Part shown: piece by piece, positions 1-5,002 of the stretch
How the letters are laid out: every line of letters begins with the position of its first letter
Position numbering within the stretch: the first letter of the stretch is position 1
Assembly (NCBI GenBank): GCA_018241985.1
Contig: JAFECV010000191.1
Span: forward strand, 1-5,002
Direction of reading: 5' to 3'
Origin: Pseudomonadota bacterium
GTDB lineage: Bacteria; Pseudomonadota; Gammaproteobacteria; Burkholderiales; Burkholderiaceae_C
DNA: 5,002 bases
The notes under the pieces: generated by a model
Databases searched by the model: none
What the model was told of the DNA's origin: nothing
The model's input: the letters and a program-made list of their open reading frames with translations, nothing else
Translations under genes and position numbers: made by a program

Positions 1-51
1 GCCGCGGTCGATCCAGAACTGCCACCTGGCGGCCCTATGCCTGGATTTCAT
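1..51 (-). CDS. 5-oxoprolinase / hydantoinase subunit A-type protein, N-terminus only (cut by window edge)
   Basis: Only the first 17 codons are inside the window; the gene continues past the left edge. Reading down from the ATG at 51 gives MKSRHRAARWQFWIDRG. The WQFWIDRG part matches the conserved start of bacterial ATP-dependent 5-oxoprolinases (OplAH, HyuA/HyuB fusion type), where it leads into GGTFTD, the first phosphate-binding motif of the actin-like ATPase fold. The family hydrolyses 5-oxo-L-proline to L-glutamate at the cost of ATP in the cytoplasm. No strong Shine-Dalgarno sequence precedes the ATG, and I see no better in-frame start nearby. It lies 117 nt downstream of phaC on the same strand, so read-through from the PHA cluster is possible, but no functional link is apparent. 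A member acting on another lactam or hydantoin cannot be excluded from so short a piece. Confidence 0.72.
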   Translation of the reverse strand, partial: MKSRHRAARWQFWIDRG

Positions 52-168
52 TCGCAGACTCGCAATGGCAGGGAGTCGGCAGGCCGCGGAACATGGGGTG
101 GAGAAGGCCGTGCCCGAACACCCGCGCAAGCCGGCCGCCCCGTGCGAGAGGCCGGCCGGCACGCCGCG
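52..168. other. Intergenic gap between phaC and the oxoprolinase-type gene
   Basis: This 117-base spacer carries a GC-rich inverted repeat just past the phaC stop (130-156). I see no convincing -35/-10 pair for the downstream gene on the minus strand and no T-tract. An open frame crosses it, but it is the out-of-frame continuation of a phaC shadow. Confidence 0.5.
130..156 (-). repeat. GC-rich inverted repeat downstream of phaC
   Basis: GCCGGCC at 130-136 pairs with GGCCGGC at 150-156, giving a 7-bp stem around a 13-nt loop. A second copy of the right arm at 154-160 offers an alternative pairing. It starts 9 nt beyond the phaC stop on the minus strand and could protect or loosely terminate the phaC mRNA. 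The expected run of U after the stem is missing, so it is not called an intrinsic terminator. Confidence 0.4.
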
Positions 169-2094
169 TTACTTCTCCAGCACGTACGTCCCGGGCGCAG
201 GACCGATCGGCTTGTACTTGGCCGAGCCCAGCGCCTTGGGCGCGGGAATCGATTTGCCGGACCTTGCCTGCAGCCACTGCCGCCAGTGCGGCCACCAACT
301 GCCTTCTTGTCGCTCGCCTTCGACCTTCTTCGCCCAGGTCATCGGGTTGGGTTCCGAAACGGTGCCGGTGAAGTAGAACGACTTGGCCGAGCCCGGCGGG
401 TTGATCAGGCTTTGCAGATGACCGGCGTTGGCCAGCACGAAGGTGGTATTGGGGCCGAACAGCCGCGCCGTGCCGTAGCAGGCCTTCCACGGCGTGATGT
501 GGTCGGTGATGCCGGCGGTGACGAAGGCGTCCAGCTTGACCTTGGAAAGATCGATCGGCACCCCGTCGACCTCCAGCGCGCCGGCATTGACATACGGATT
601 CTTCGCGAACATGTCCAGCAGGTCGCTGTGGTAGCGCGCGGTGAGCCGCGTGGTGTCGGCGTTCCAGGCCAGCACGTCGTAGGCGGGCGGCTTGTTGCCG
701 AGCAGGTAGTTGTTGACCCAGTAGTTCCAGATCAGGTCGTTCGGCCGCAGCCAGGCGAACATGGAAGCCATCTCGCTGCCCTCGATCACGCCCTTGCGGC
801 GCGAGTGGGCCTTGGCCGCCTCGATCGTGGTCTGGGACGAGAACAGGCCCAGCGTCGAGTCCTCCATCGCCGCCGCGGTGTCGAGGATGCACACCGTCCA
901 GGTCGCGTTGGCGATCTTCTGCTTGCCCTTGCCGGCCGACCAACCCAGGTAGGCCGCCGCCGACATGCCGCCGGAGCAGCTTCCGAACAGGCTGGCGTCC
1001 GGGCTGCCGGTGATTTCGCAGGCGGTGTTGACGGCCGCGTCGATGGCCTTGACGTACTGCTCCAGCCCCCAGTCGCGGTGCTTGGCGGTCGGGTTGCGCC
1101 AGCTGATCATGAAGGCCTGCACGCCGCTGTCCACCACCCACTTGACCAGGCTCTTCTCGAGGCCCAGGTCCATCGCGTAGAACTTGTTCACCTGCGGCGG
1201 CGAGATCACCAGCGGCCGCTGGTGCACCTGCGGCGTGCTGGGCGTGTACTGGATCAGCTCGAACATCTCGTGCCGCAGCACCACCTGGCCGGGCGTGTTG
1301 GCCATGTTCTCGCCGACCTTGAACGGCGCGGCGTCCACCTGCGAAGGCAGTCCACGGTTGTGCTGCAGGTCGTGCAGCATGCTCTTCATGCCGTCGATCA
1401 GGTGCGCGCCGCCGGTTTCGACGATCTTGCGCACCGCAACCGGGTTGCCGAGCAGCCAGTTCGAGGGCGCCAGCGCATCGGTCATCAGCGACACGGCGAA
1501 CTGCGCCTGTCCCTTTTCGCGGCTGTCGAGGTCCGTGTCGTCGATGTAGCTCGCGAACTGTTTCACCGCCGCGAGATGGCCCTGCATCAGGCTCTTGTAG
1601 AAGCGATTGCTCTTCCACGCGGCGTCGGCGAAGCGGCGGTCTTTCGGATCGGGGGCGAGTTCCGAGTCGCCCTTGAGGATGCGGACGCATTCCTGCAGGT
1701 ACTGCCCGTAGTTCGCCACGACGCGTCCGGGTGACGCCAGGCCGATCTGGAACAGCGTCTTGGCTGCCTTGGCCAGATCGTCGGGCCGGACACCGATCAG
1801 CGGGTTCAGCGCCAGCGTATTTTCCGCGGCGTCGGCCAGGATGTCCGTCAGCTCGCCCACGACGGGCCTGCCGGCGCCGGCCTTGCGCGCTGCCGCTGCC
1901 CTGCCTTGGCCAGGCTCGGGCGCAACCTTGGCTCTACTGGAAGCTTCGGGAGCTTCAGCGCGGGCGGCCGCCGCGCGCTTGCGCGGTGCACTGGCCCTGG
2001 GCGCTCTTGGAGCCGGCGCGGCCCGGCGAGCGACAGGCTTGGTGGACGTTCTGGCCCTGGTTGCAGGCGCTGATTTCAATTCGCGGGTTGCCAT
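169..2094 (-). CDS. phaC: Polyhydroxyalkanoate synthase, class II-type, with a basic Ala/Pro-rich N-terminal tail
   Basis: This enzyme of 641 residues polymerises (R)-3-hydroxyacyl-CoA into PHA at the surface of intracellular granules, releasing CoA. Residues about 1-78 form a low-complexity tail. The PhaC N-terminal domain follows (about 80-270), then the alpha/beta-hydrolase catalytic domain. The lipase-like box is GSCSGG at 371-376 with nucleophile Cys373; Asp531 lies in GITDHITPW and His559 in NAGHLQS. The Asp-His distance of 28 equals that of known PhaCs (Cupriavidus D480/H508). Segments such as WRNPTAKHRDWGLEQY, RPNDLIWNYWVNNYLLGN and the C-terminal PGTYVLEK resemble Pseudomonas class II synthases, whose box is GACSGG, more than the class I box GFCVGG. 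Family members are usually about 560-590 residues, and the tail accounts for the excess. The start at 2094 has a GGAGA Shine-Dalgarno sequence at 2103-2107, 8 nt upstream. It is the last gene of the PHA cluster. Substrate chain length cannot be read from sequence alone. Confidence 0.96.
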   Translation of the reverse strand: MATRELKSAPATRARTSTKPVARRAAPAPRAPRASAPRKRAAAARAEAPEASSRAKVAPEPGQGRAAAARKAGAGRPVVGELTDILADAAENTLALNPLIGVRPDDLAKAAKTLFQIGLASPGRVVANYGQYLQECVRILKGDSELAPDPKDRRFADAAWKSNRFYKSLMQGHLAAVKQFASYIDDTDLDSREKGQAQFAVSLMTDALAPSNWLLGNPVAVRKIVETGGAHLIDGMKSMLHDLQHNRGLPSQVDAAPFKVGENMANTPGQVVLRHEMFELIQYTPSTPQVHQRPLVISPPQVNKFYAMDLGLEKSLVKWVVDSGVQAFMISWRNPTAKHRDWGLEQYVKAIDAAVNTACEITGSPDASLFGSCSGGMSAAAYLGWSAGKGKQKIANATWTVCILDTAAAMEDSTLGLFSSQTTIEAAKAHSRRKGVIEGSEMASMFAWLRPNDLIWNYWVNNYLLGNKPPAYDVLAWNADTTRLTARYHSDLLDMFAKNPYVNAGALEVDGVPIDLSKVKLDAFVTAGITDHITPWKACYGTARLFGPNTTFVLANAGHLQSLINPPGSAKSFYFTGTVSEPNPMTWAKKVEGERQEGSWWPHWRQWLQARSGKSIPAPKALGSAKYKPIGPAPGTYVLEK

Positions 2095-2136
2095 CTTTCA
2101 TGTCTCCGATGCTCGTTCTCGTATGCGCGCTGCGGC

Positions 2137-2601
2137 TCAGCCCACCAGATAGGCCAGCGCCGTGGCCACGAGGGCCGGCTTGGCCTCGCCTTCGATCTCG
2201 AAGGTGTTCTCCGTCGTCATCAACTGGCGGCCGTTGCCCTTGTCTTCGACCGACACGAGCTTGATATGGTTGCGCACGCGCGCGCCCGAGCGCACGAACG
2301 ACGGGAAGCGCACCTTGTCCAGCCCATAGTTGATCGCCTCCTTGAAGGCGATGCGCCCGCTCAGGACTTCCATGATGGTCGGGGCCATCAGCGCCAGGGT
2401 CAGGTAGCCGTGCGCCACCGTTCCCAGGTCGGGCCGCTCGCGCCGCGCGCGCTCGACGTCGACGTGGATCCACTGGTTGTCCAGCGTGCAGTGCGCGAAC
2501 TCGTTGATCCGCTGCTGGTCGATCATGATCCAGTTCGAAACGCCCAGTTCGGTACCAACATGCGCGGCCAGTTCGGCCGGCGCGATGAGGGATTGGCTCA
2601 T
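2137..2601 (-). CDS. MaoC-family (R)-specific enoyl-CoA hydratase-like protein
   Basis: This is a 154-residue single hot-dog domain protein. It keeps the hydratase 2 motif: Asp41 and His46 in LDNQWIHVD, with the same D-x4-H spacing as Asp31/His36 of Aeromonas PhaJ. It also has GTVAHGYLTLAL at about 60-71 and INYGLDKVRF at 90-99. The overall pattern is closest to the NodN/Rv0130 (HtdZ) branch rather than classical PhaJ. The expected reaction is reversible hydration of trans-2-enoyl-CoA to (R)-3-hydroxyacyl-CoA, which would feed beta-oxidation intermediates to the adjacent synthase. It probably acts as a cytoplasmic dimer. The start at 2601 is fixed by a strong AAGGAGA sequence at 2608-2614, 6 nt away. 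It sits 52 nt after phaZ and 42 nt before phaC, consistent with one transcript. The PhaJ-like supply role is inferred from location and catalytic residues; a role in fatty-acid or other acyl-CoA metabolism is possible. Confidence 0.88.
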   Translation of the reverse strand: MSQSLIAPAELAAHVGTELGVSNWIMIDQQRINEFAHCTLDNQWIHVDVERARRERPDLGTVAHGYLTLALMAPTIMEVLSGRIAFKEAINYGLDKVRFPSFVRSGARVRNHIKLVSVEDKGNGRQLMTTENTFEIEGEAKPALVATALAYLVG

Positions 2602-2636
2602 CGATTGTCTCCTTCGTCAATGTGGGTGAGATTGCG

Positions 2637-2653
2637 CGCGCCGGCCCGGCGCG
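2637..2653. repeat. 17-nt palindrome between phaZ and the hydratase gene
   Basis: CGCGCCGG at 2637-2644 and CCGGCGCG at 2646-2653 form a perfect 8-1-8 palindrome directly after the phaZ stop codon. In RNA it would fold as a 6-bp stem with a 5-nt loop. No T-run follows and the hydratase ribosome site lies only about 23 nt further on, so an mRNA-stabilising or attenuating hairpin is more plausible than a terminator. Confidence 0.45.
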
Positions 2654-3535
2654 TCAGGGCCGGTCGAGAAACTCGCGAATGGCGGCCGCCGATTCGACGA
2701 TGCGGGTCAGCAGGAACAGGTGCCCGCAATCGAGCACCTTCAACTCGCTGTTGGGAATCAGCCGCTTCATCAGGCGCGCGTTTTGCAGCGGGATCAGCGG
2801 ATCGTCGCCGCCAGCCATGATCAGGGTCGGCTGCGCGATGCGGTGCAACCAGTGAATGCTGGTCCAACCGGCGCCCGCGGCGAGCTGCATGTAGTAACCC
2901 AGCCGCGAATTGAACTTGATGTGCGGAAAGTGTGCCGCCAGCACGCTGCGGTCGCGCCGGCAGTCGCCGCCATAGATGTCGCCGACGATCGAGCGGGCAT
3001 AGTCGCGGTCGAGGTAGCGGCGCGGCGTGGCCATCTTCCACAGCACGCGCGGCGACGCGGGCACCATGACCGCGCCCGTGGCCGTCGCGCACAAGATGAG
3101 CCGCCGGCAACGCCCAGGCGCCGTATACGCGAACTGCTGCGCGATCGCACCGCCCCACGACACGCCCAGCACGTCCACATCCTGGTGACCGATCTGATCG
3201 AGCAGCCGGCTGGCCAGGTGCACGATGTTCCGAGGACGGTAGGGCAGCATCGGCAGCGGAGATCCACCGACCCCGGGAATGTCGAAGGTGATGACCTCGC
3301 GCTCGGGCAGGCTGCGCGCCAGCGGCTCCAGCAGTTCGATGTTGGCCCCGATGCCGTTGAAGATCAGCAGCGGCTTGTGGCGCCCGTCGCCCGGCGTGCG
3401 CCCCACCCGCAGCGCCTGGGCGCCGACCTTGACCATCTGGATGTCGAACACCGGACCGTCGCCGGCGGCGCGGGCCTTCCGGGCGGCGGTGGCGGCGGCA
3501 CGTGGCGCGATGTCGGCGGCAAGCGATGCACTCAT
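2654..3535 (-). CDS. phaZ: Intracellular poly(3-hydroxyalkanoate) depolymerase, medium-chain-length type
   Basis: This alpha/beta-hydrolase of 293 residues (from the 3535 start) hydrolyses granule PHA to 3-hydroxyacids and closely follows Pseudomonas PhaZ. Shared blocks include LLIFNGIGANIELLEPL (about 56-72), FDIPGVGGSPLPMLPYR (84-100), the nucleophile elbow GVSWGG (124-129, Ser126), GYYMQLAAGAGWTSIHWLH, and GGDDPLIP (242-249). The triad Ser126, Asp245 and His272 (in CGHLFLLTR) has the same spacing as Ser102/Asp221/His248 reported for P. putida PhaZ. About 27 residues at the N-terminus, rich in Ala and Arg, precede the region that aligns with Pseudomonas. Two starts are possible: 3535, with GAGGAA 10 nt upstream, or 3553, with no Shine-Dalgarno sequence and giving 299 residues. 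An in-frame TGA at 3554-3556 rules out anything further upstream. It is the first gene of the PHA cluster. Confidence 0.93.
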   Translation of the reverse strand: MSASLAADIAPRAAATAARKARAAGDGPVFDIQMVKVGAQALRVGRTPGDGRHKPLLIFNGIGANIELLEPLARSLPEREVITFDIPGVGGSPLPMLPYRPRNIVHLASRLLDQIGHQDVDVLGVSWGGAIAQQFAYTAPGRCRRLILCATATGAVMVPASPRVLWKMATPRRYLDRDYARSIVGDIYGGDCRRDRSVLAAHFPHIKFNSRLGYYMQLAAGAGWTSIHWLHRIAQPTLIMAGGDDPLIPLQNARLMKRLIPNSELKVLDCGHLFLLTRIVESAAAIREFLDRP

Positions 3536-3545
3536 TTGCGGATGG

Positions 3546-3551
3546 TTCCTC
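3546..3551 (-). promoter_or_regulatory. Ribosome binding site deciding the phaZ start
   Basis: GAGGAA on the minus strand lies 10 nt before the ATG at 3535 and overlaps the competing ATG at 3553, which itself has nothing purine-rich upstream. The spacing is somewhat long, so the choice of 3535 is a preference, not a certainty. Confidence 0.5.
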
Positions 3552-3627
3552 ATTCAACGCCGCGCAACTGGCCTGTTGCAGCATTCATCCTCGAACTGGC
3601 CGCGGCGTCTCCTCCTGGCGGCGTTTG

Positions 3628-3644
3628 GCGCCCGGCGCGGGCGC
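3628..3644 (-). repeat. Hairpin in the phaZ leader
   Basis: GCGCCC (3628-3633) and GGGCGC (3639-3644) form a perfect 6-bp stem around a 5-nt loop, inside the predicted untranslated leader of the phaZ transcript. It lies just upstream of the AGGAGGAGA sequence at 3608-3616. Its stability suggests a structured leader, but no known riboswitch class is recognised. Confidence 0.4.
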
Positions 3645-3666
3645 GGTGAGAGTCAATGCAAGCGCC

Positions 3667-3695
3667 ACTATAGCGCACCGATTTCGCGCCGCGAA
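3667..3695 (-). promoter_or_regulatory. Candidate sigma70 promoter for the phaZ-hydratase-phaC cluster
   Basis: Reading the minus strand, a -10 element TATAGT (3667-3672, five of six consensus bases) is preceded by TTCGCG (3690-3695, three of six) at the optimal 17-nt spacing. Transcription would start near 3660, leaving a leader of about 125 nt before the phaZ ATG at 3535. The -10 stands out as an AT-rich island in GC-rich surroundings. The weak -35 overlaps a palindrome, suggesting control by a regulator. No other promoter is apparent within the three-gene cluster. Confidence 0.5.
3683..3695. promoter_or_regulatory. Operator-like palindrome over the -35 region
   Basis: TTCGCG (3683-3688) and CGCGAA (3690-3695) form a perfect 6-1-6 inverted repeat around a single C. 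It covers the presumed -35 hexamer and part of the spacer, a position where a bound dimeric repressor would block RNA polymerase. The binding protein is unknown and no regulator gene is present in the window. Confidence 0.35.
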
Positions 3696-3926
3696 TGATC
3701 GGAGCAGCCGAATGAGTGGTCGCTGCGGGCACGATTTGCTTTCGAGGCTGGCAGGGCTGAATGGCTATGCGCGACGGCACGCGACCGACCGCGCGCAACG
3801 CGGGTCGCCTGCGCCGCAAGCCGGACTGGAAGCGCAAGGTCCGACGCAGCAGCCTGCATGCGCCCTGCTTCGGCGGGTGTGACTATGCGCAGCTGTGCTC
3901 GAAACAGATGATGCCGCGGTCGAACC
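3696..3926. other. Non-coding stretch between the XdhC-type gene and the PHA promoter
   Basis: Together with the leader (3536-3695) this makes 391 bases without a gene. Several short open frames cross it, but they are Arg/Ala/Pro-rich, lack ribosome sites and resemble no family I know. A 6-bp inverted repeat (GCGACC at 3781-3786, GGTCGC at 3803-3808) has a 16-nt loop and no T-tract. I recognise no tRNA, small RNA or terminator here. Confidence 0.45.
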
Positions 3927-5002
3927 TCAGCCGTAGCTGCGCGGCACCGCGCAAACCATCTCGCCGGGGTCGTTCTCGGCGATGTCGCGCTCGTTCTTGG
4001 CCTGCGCCACTTCCATGTCGCGCGGCAGCGTGACGCCGTTCTTCACGGCGAGGACCTCCGCCATCACGCTGACCGCGATTTCGGGCGGGGTCTTGCTGCC
4101 GATGTAGATGCCGATCGGCCCGCGAAGCTTGGCGAGGCTCTCTTCGGTCTGGTCCAGGTAGTCGATCATGCGCTGGCGGCGCGCGTCGTTGTTGCGGCGC
4201 GAGCCGATTCCGCCGACGTAGAACGCCTCGGTCTTCAGCGCCTCGAGCAGCGCGAGGTCGTCGAGCTTGGGGTCGTGCGTGAGCGCGATCACGCAGCTGC
4301 GCCGGTCCGGCTTGAACGACAGCACCACGTCGTCGGGCATCTCGGCGGTCAGCTTCGCGCCCGCCACCGACCAGCCGCGGCGGTATTCCTCGCGCGGGTC
4401 GCAGACGGTGACCGCGAAGCCGCTGAACAAGGCCATCGTCGCGAGGTATTCGGTGAGCTGGCCGGCGCCGATCAGCAGCATCCGGTATTCGGGGCCGAAG
4501 GTGTTGAAGAGCGCCTGCGAAGTCAGCTCGGTTTCCGCCGGCACCTCGGCCTCGCGCAGCGTGACCGCGCCGTCGGCGAGGCGCACGACACGCTCCATCA
4601 TGCGGCCGGCCTCGAGCCCGCTGACGAGCCGGGCCAGGCCATCAGGGTCGGGGTCGTATTCGAGCAGCAGTTCCAGCGTGCCGCCGCACGGCAGGCCGAA
4701 GCGGTGCGCCTCTTCGGCGGTCACGCCGTACTTGATGAAGCCGGGCGGGCCGCTCGGGATCTCGTGCGGCTCGTCGTTGGCCGGTGCGCCGGCCGGCGCG
4801 CCGGCGGAATAGGCCTTGGTGTGGCGGTAGATCAGGTCGTCCTCGATGCAGCCGCCGGAGACCGAACCGACGATCGCGCCGTCCTCGCACAGTGCCATGA
4901 TCGAGCCCACCGGCCGCGGCGACGAGCCCCAGGTGCGCACCACGGTCGCAAGCAGCGCGCGCCGGCCGGCCTGGCGCCAGTCGCGCAGCGTGCGCAGCAC
5001 CA
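3927..5002 (-). CDS. XdhC/CoxI-family molybdenum-enzyme maturation factor (N-terminus cut by window edge)
   Basis: The family inserts or sulfurates the molybdenum cofactor of xanthine dehydrogenase, CO dehydrogenase-like and aldehyde oxidoreductase enzymes before the apoenzyme folds, in the cytoplasm. The visible 357 codons (counted from 5000) show the N-terminal XdhC_CoxI domain: ATVVRTWGSSPRPVGSIMA at 18-36, GSVSGGCIEDDLI at 45-57 with Cys51, and GLPCGGTLELLLE at 102-114 with Cys105. A C-terminal Rossmann-like domain follows: LLIGAGQLTEYLA at 175-187, THDPKLDDLALLEALK at 241-256, GGIGSRRNN at 263-271 and GPIGIYIGSKTPPEIAVSVM at 294-313. An Ala/Gly/Pro-rich linker (about 65-75) separates the two Cys motifs. 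The codon at 5000 is GTG, and relatives carry several residues before VLRTLRDW, so the true start is probably beyond the window. The partner oxidoreductase is expected upstream, outside the window; it is not downstream. Confidence 0.92.
   Translation of the reverse strand, partial: VLRTLRDWRQAGRRALLATVVRTWGSSPRPVGSIMALCEDGAIVGSVSGGCIEDDLIYRHTKAYSAGAPAGAPANDEPHEIPSGPPGFIKYGVTAEEAHRFGLPCGGTLELLLEYDPDPDGLARLVSGLEAGRMMERVVRLADGAVTLREAEVPAETELTSQALFNTFGPEYRMLLIGAGQLTEYLATMALFSGFAVTVCDPREEYRRGWSVAGAKLTAEMPDDVVLSFKPDRRSCVIALTHDPKLDDLALLEALKTEAFYVGGIGSRRNNDARRQRMIDYLDQTEESLAKLRGPIGIYIGSKTPPEIAVSVMAEVLAVKNGVTLPRDMEVAQAKNERDIAENDPGEMVCAVPRSYG

Noticed and set aside
37..1734. A 565-codon plus-strand open frame opposite phaC, and a 551-codon minus-strand frame (35-1690) within it
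   Set aside because: Both are shadows of phaC caused by high GC content. Their translations are Arg/Gly/Ala-rich without recognisable domains, whereas the phaC frame shows full family conservation.
2720..3649. A 309-codon plus-strand frame opposite phaZ
   Set aside because: Low-complexity His/Arg/Val-rich translation with no family resemblance, fully covered by a well-supported phaZ.
3651..3656. TTGACT on the minus strand as a strong -35 element
   Set aside because: No -10-like sequence lies 15-19 nt downstream; that region is almost pure G and C.
3781..3808. Inverted repeat GCGACC/GGTCGC as a terminator for the XdhC-type gene
   Set aside because: Only 6 bp with a 16-nt loop, more than 100 nt past the stop codon, and no T-run on the minus strand.
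3550..3837. A 95-codon minus-strand frame ending in an ATGA overlap with phaZ
   Set aside because: The body is Arg/Pro-rich without a ribosome site and spans the candidate promoter. Only its last 12 codons are kept as a leader mini-ORF possibility.
3761..4033. A 90-codon plus-strand frame including a Cys-containing stretch (HAPCFGGCDYAQLC), considered as a small protein gene
   Set aside because: It overlaps the 3' end of the XdhC-type gene by over 100 nt on the opposite strand, has no ribosome site, and its tail is a plain antisense Arg/Pro/Ala shadow.
4998..5000. GTG at 5000 as the start of the XdhC-type gene
   Set aside because: It encodes the Val of VLRTLRDW, which in relatives is preceded by several residues, so the start most likely lies outside the window.
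1..5002. CRISPR arrays, insertion sequences, tRNA/rRNA genes, phage or defence genes
   Set aside because: No spaced direct repeats, transposase or integrase motifs, terminal inverted repeats or RNA gene signatures were seen on either strand; the window looks like ordinary metabolic chromosome.

Overview
The window is GC-rich DNA, densely coding, with every recognisable gene on the minus strand. The protein families are a class II-type polyhydroxyalkanoate (PHA) synthase, a matching intracellular PHA depolymerase, an Rv0130-like MaoC hydratase, an XdhC/CoxI factor and a proteobacterial-type 5-oxoprolinase. Together with the base composition they suggest a proteobacterium, most likely a betaproteobacterium of the Burkholderiales. 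That assignment is an inference from overall likeness, since there is no rRNA or other taxonomic marker.

Layout, in the direction of transcription (right to left). The right edge (5002-3927) holds nearly all of an XdhC/CoxI-family gene, whose extreme N-terminus lies outside the window. Next is a 391-base non-coding stretch (3926-3536). It contains a candidate sigma70 promoter with a 6-1-6 palindrome covering its -35 region, and a leader of about 125 nt with a hairpin, an unused Shine-Dalgarno-like sequence and a 12-codon mini-ORF. A compact three-gene PHA cluster follows: phaZ (3535-2654), a MaoC/(R)-hydratase gene (2601-2137) and phaC (2094-169), with gaps of 52 and 42 nt. After a 117-base gap, the first 17 codons of a 5-oxoprolinase/hydantoinase gene begin at position 51 and run off the left edge.

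How the genes work together. The hydratase can convert beta-oxidation enoyl-CoA into (R)-3-hydroxyacyl-CoA, the synthase polymerises it, and the depolymerase releases monomers. The cluster is therefore a self-contained medium-chain-length-type PHA turnover unit, arranged differently from the classical Pseudomonas phaC1-phaZ-phaC2-phaD order. The most unusual detail is the synthase N-terminus: about 78 residues rich in Ala, Pro, Arg and Lys, resembling histone H1-like tails. In Pseudomonas and Cupriavidus such tails occur on separate granule proteins (PhaF, PhaM) that tie granules to the nucleoid. The flanking XdhC and oxoprolinase genes have no evident link to PHA metabolism.
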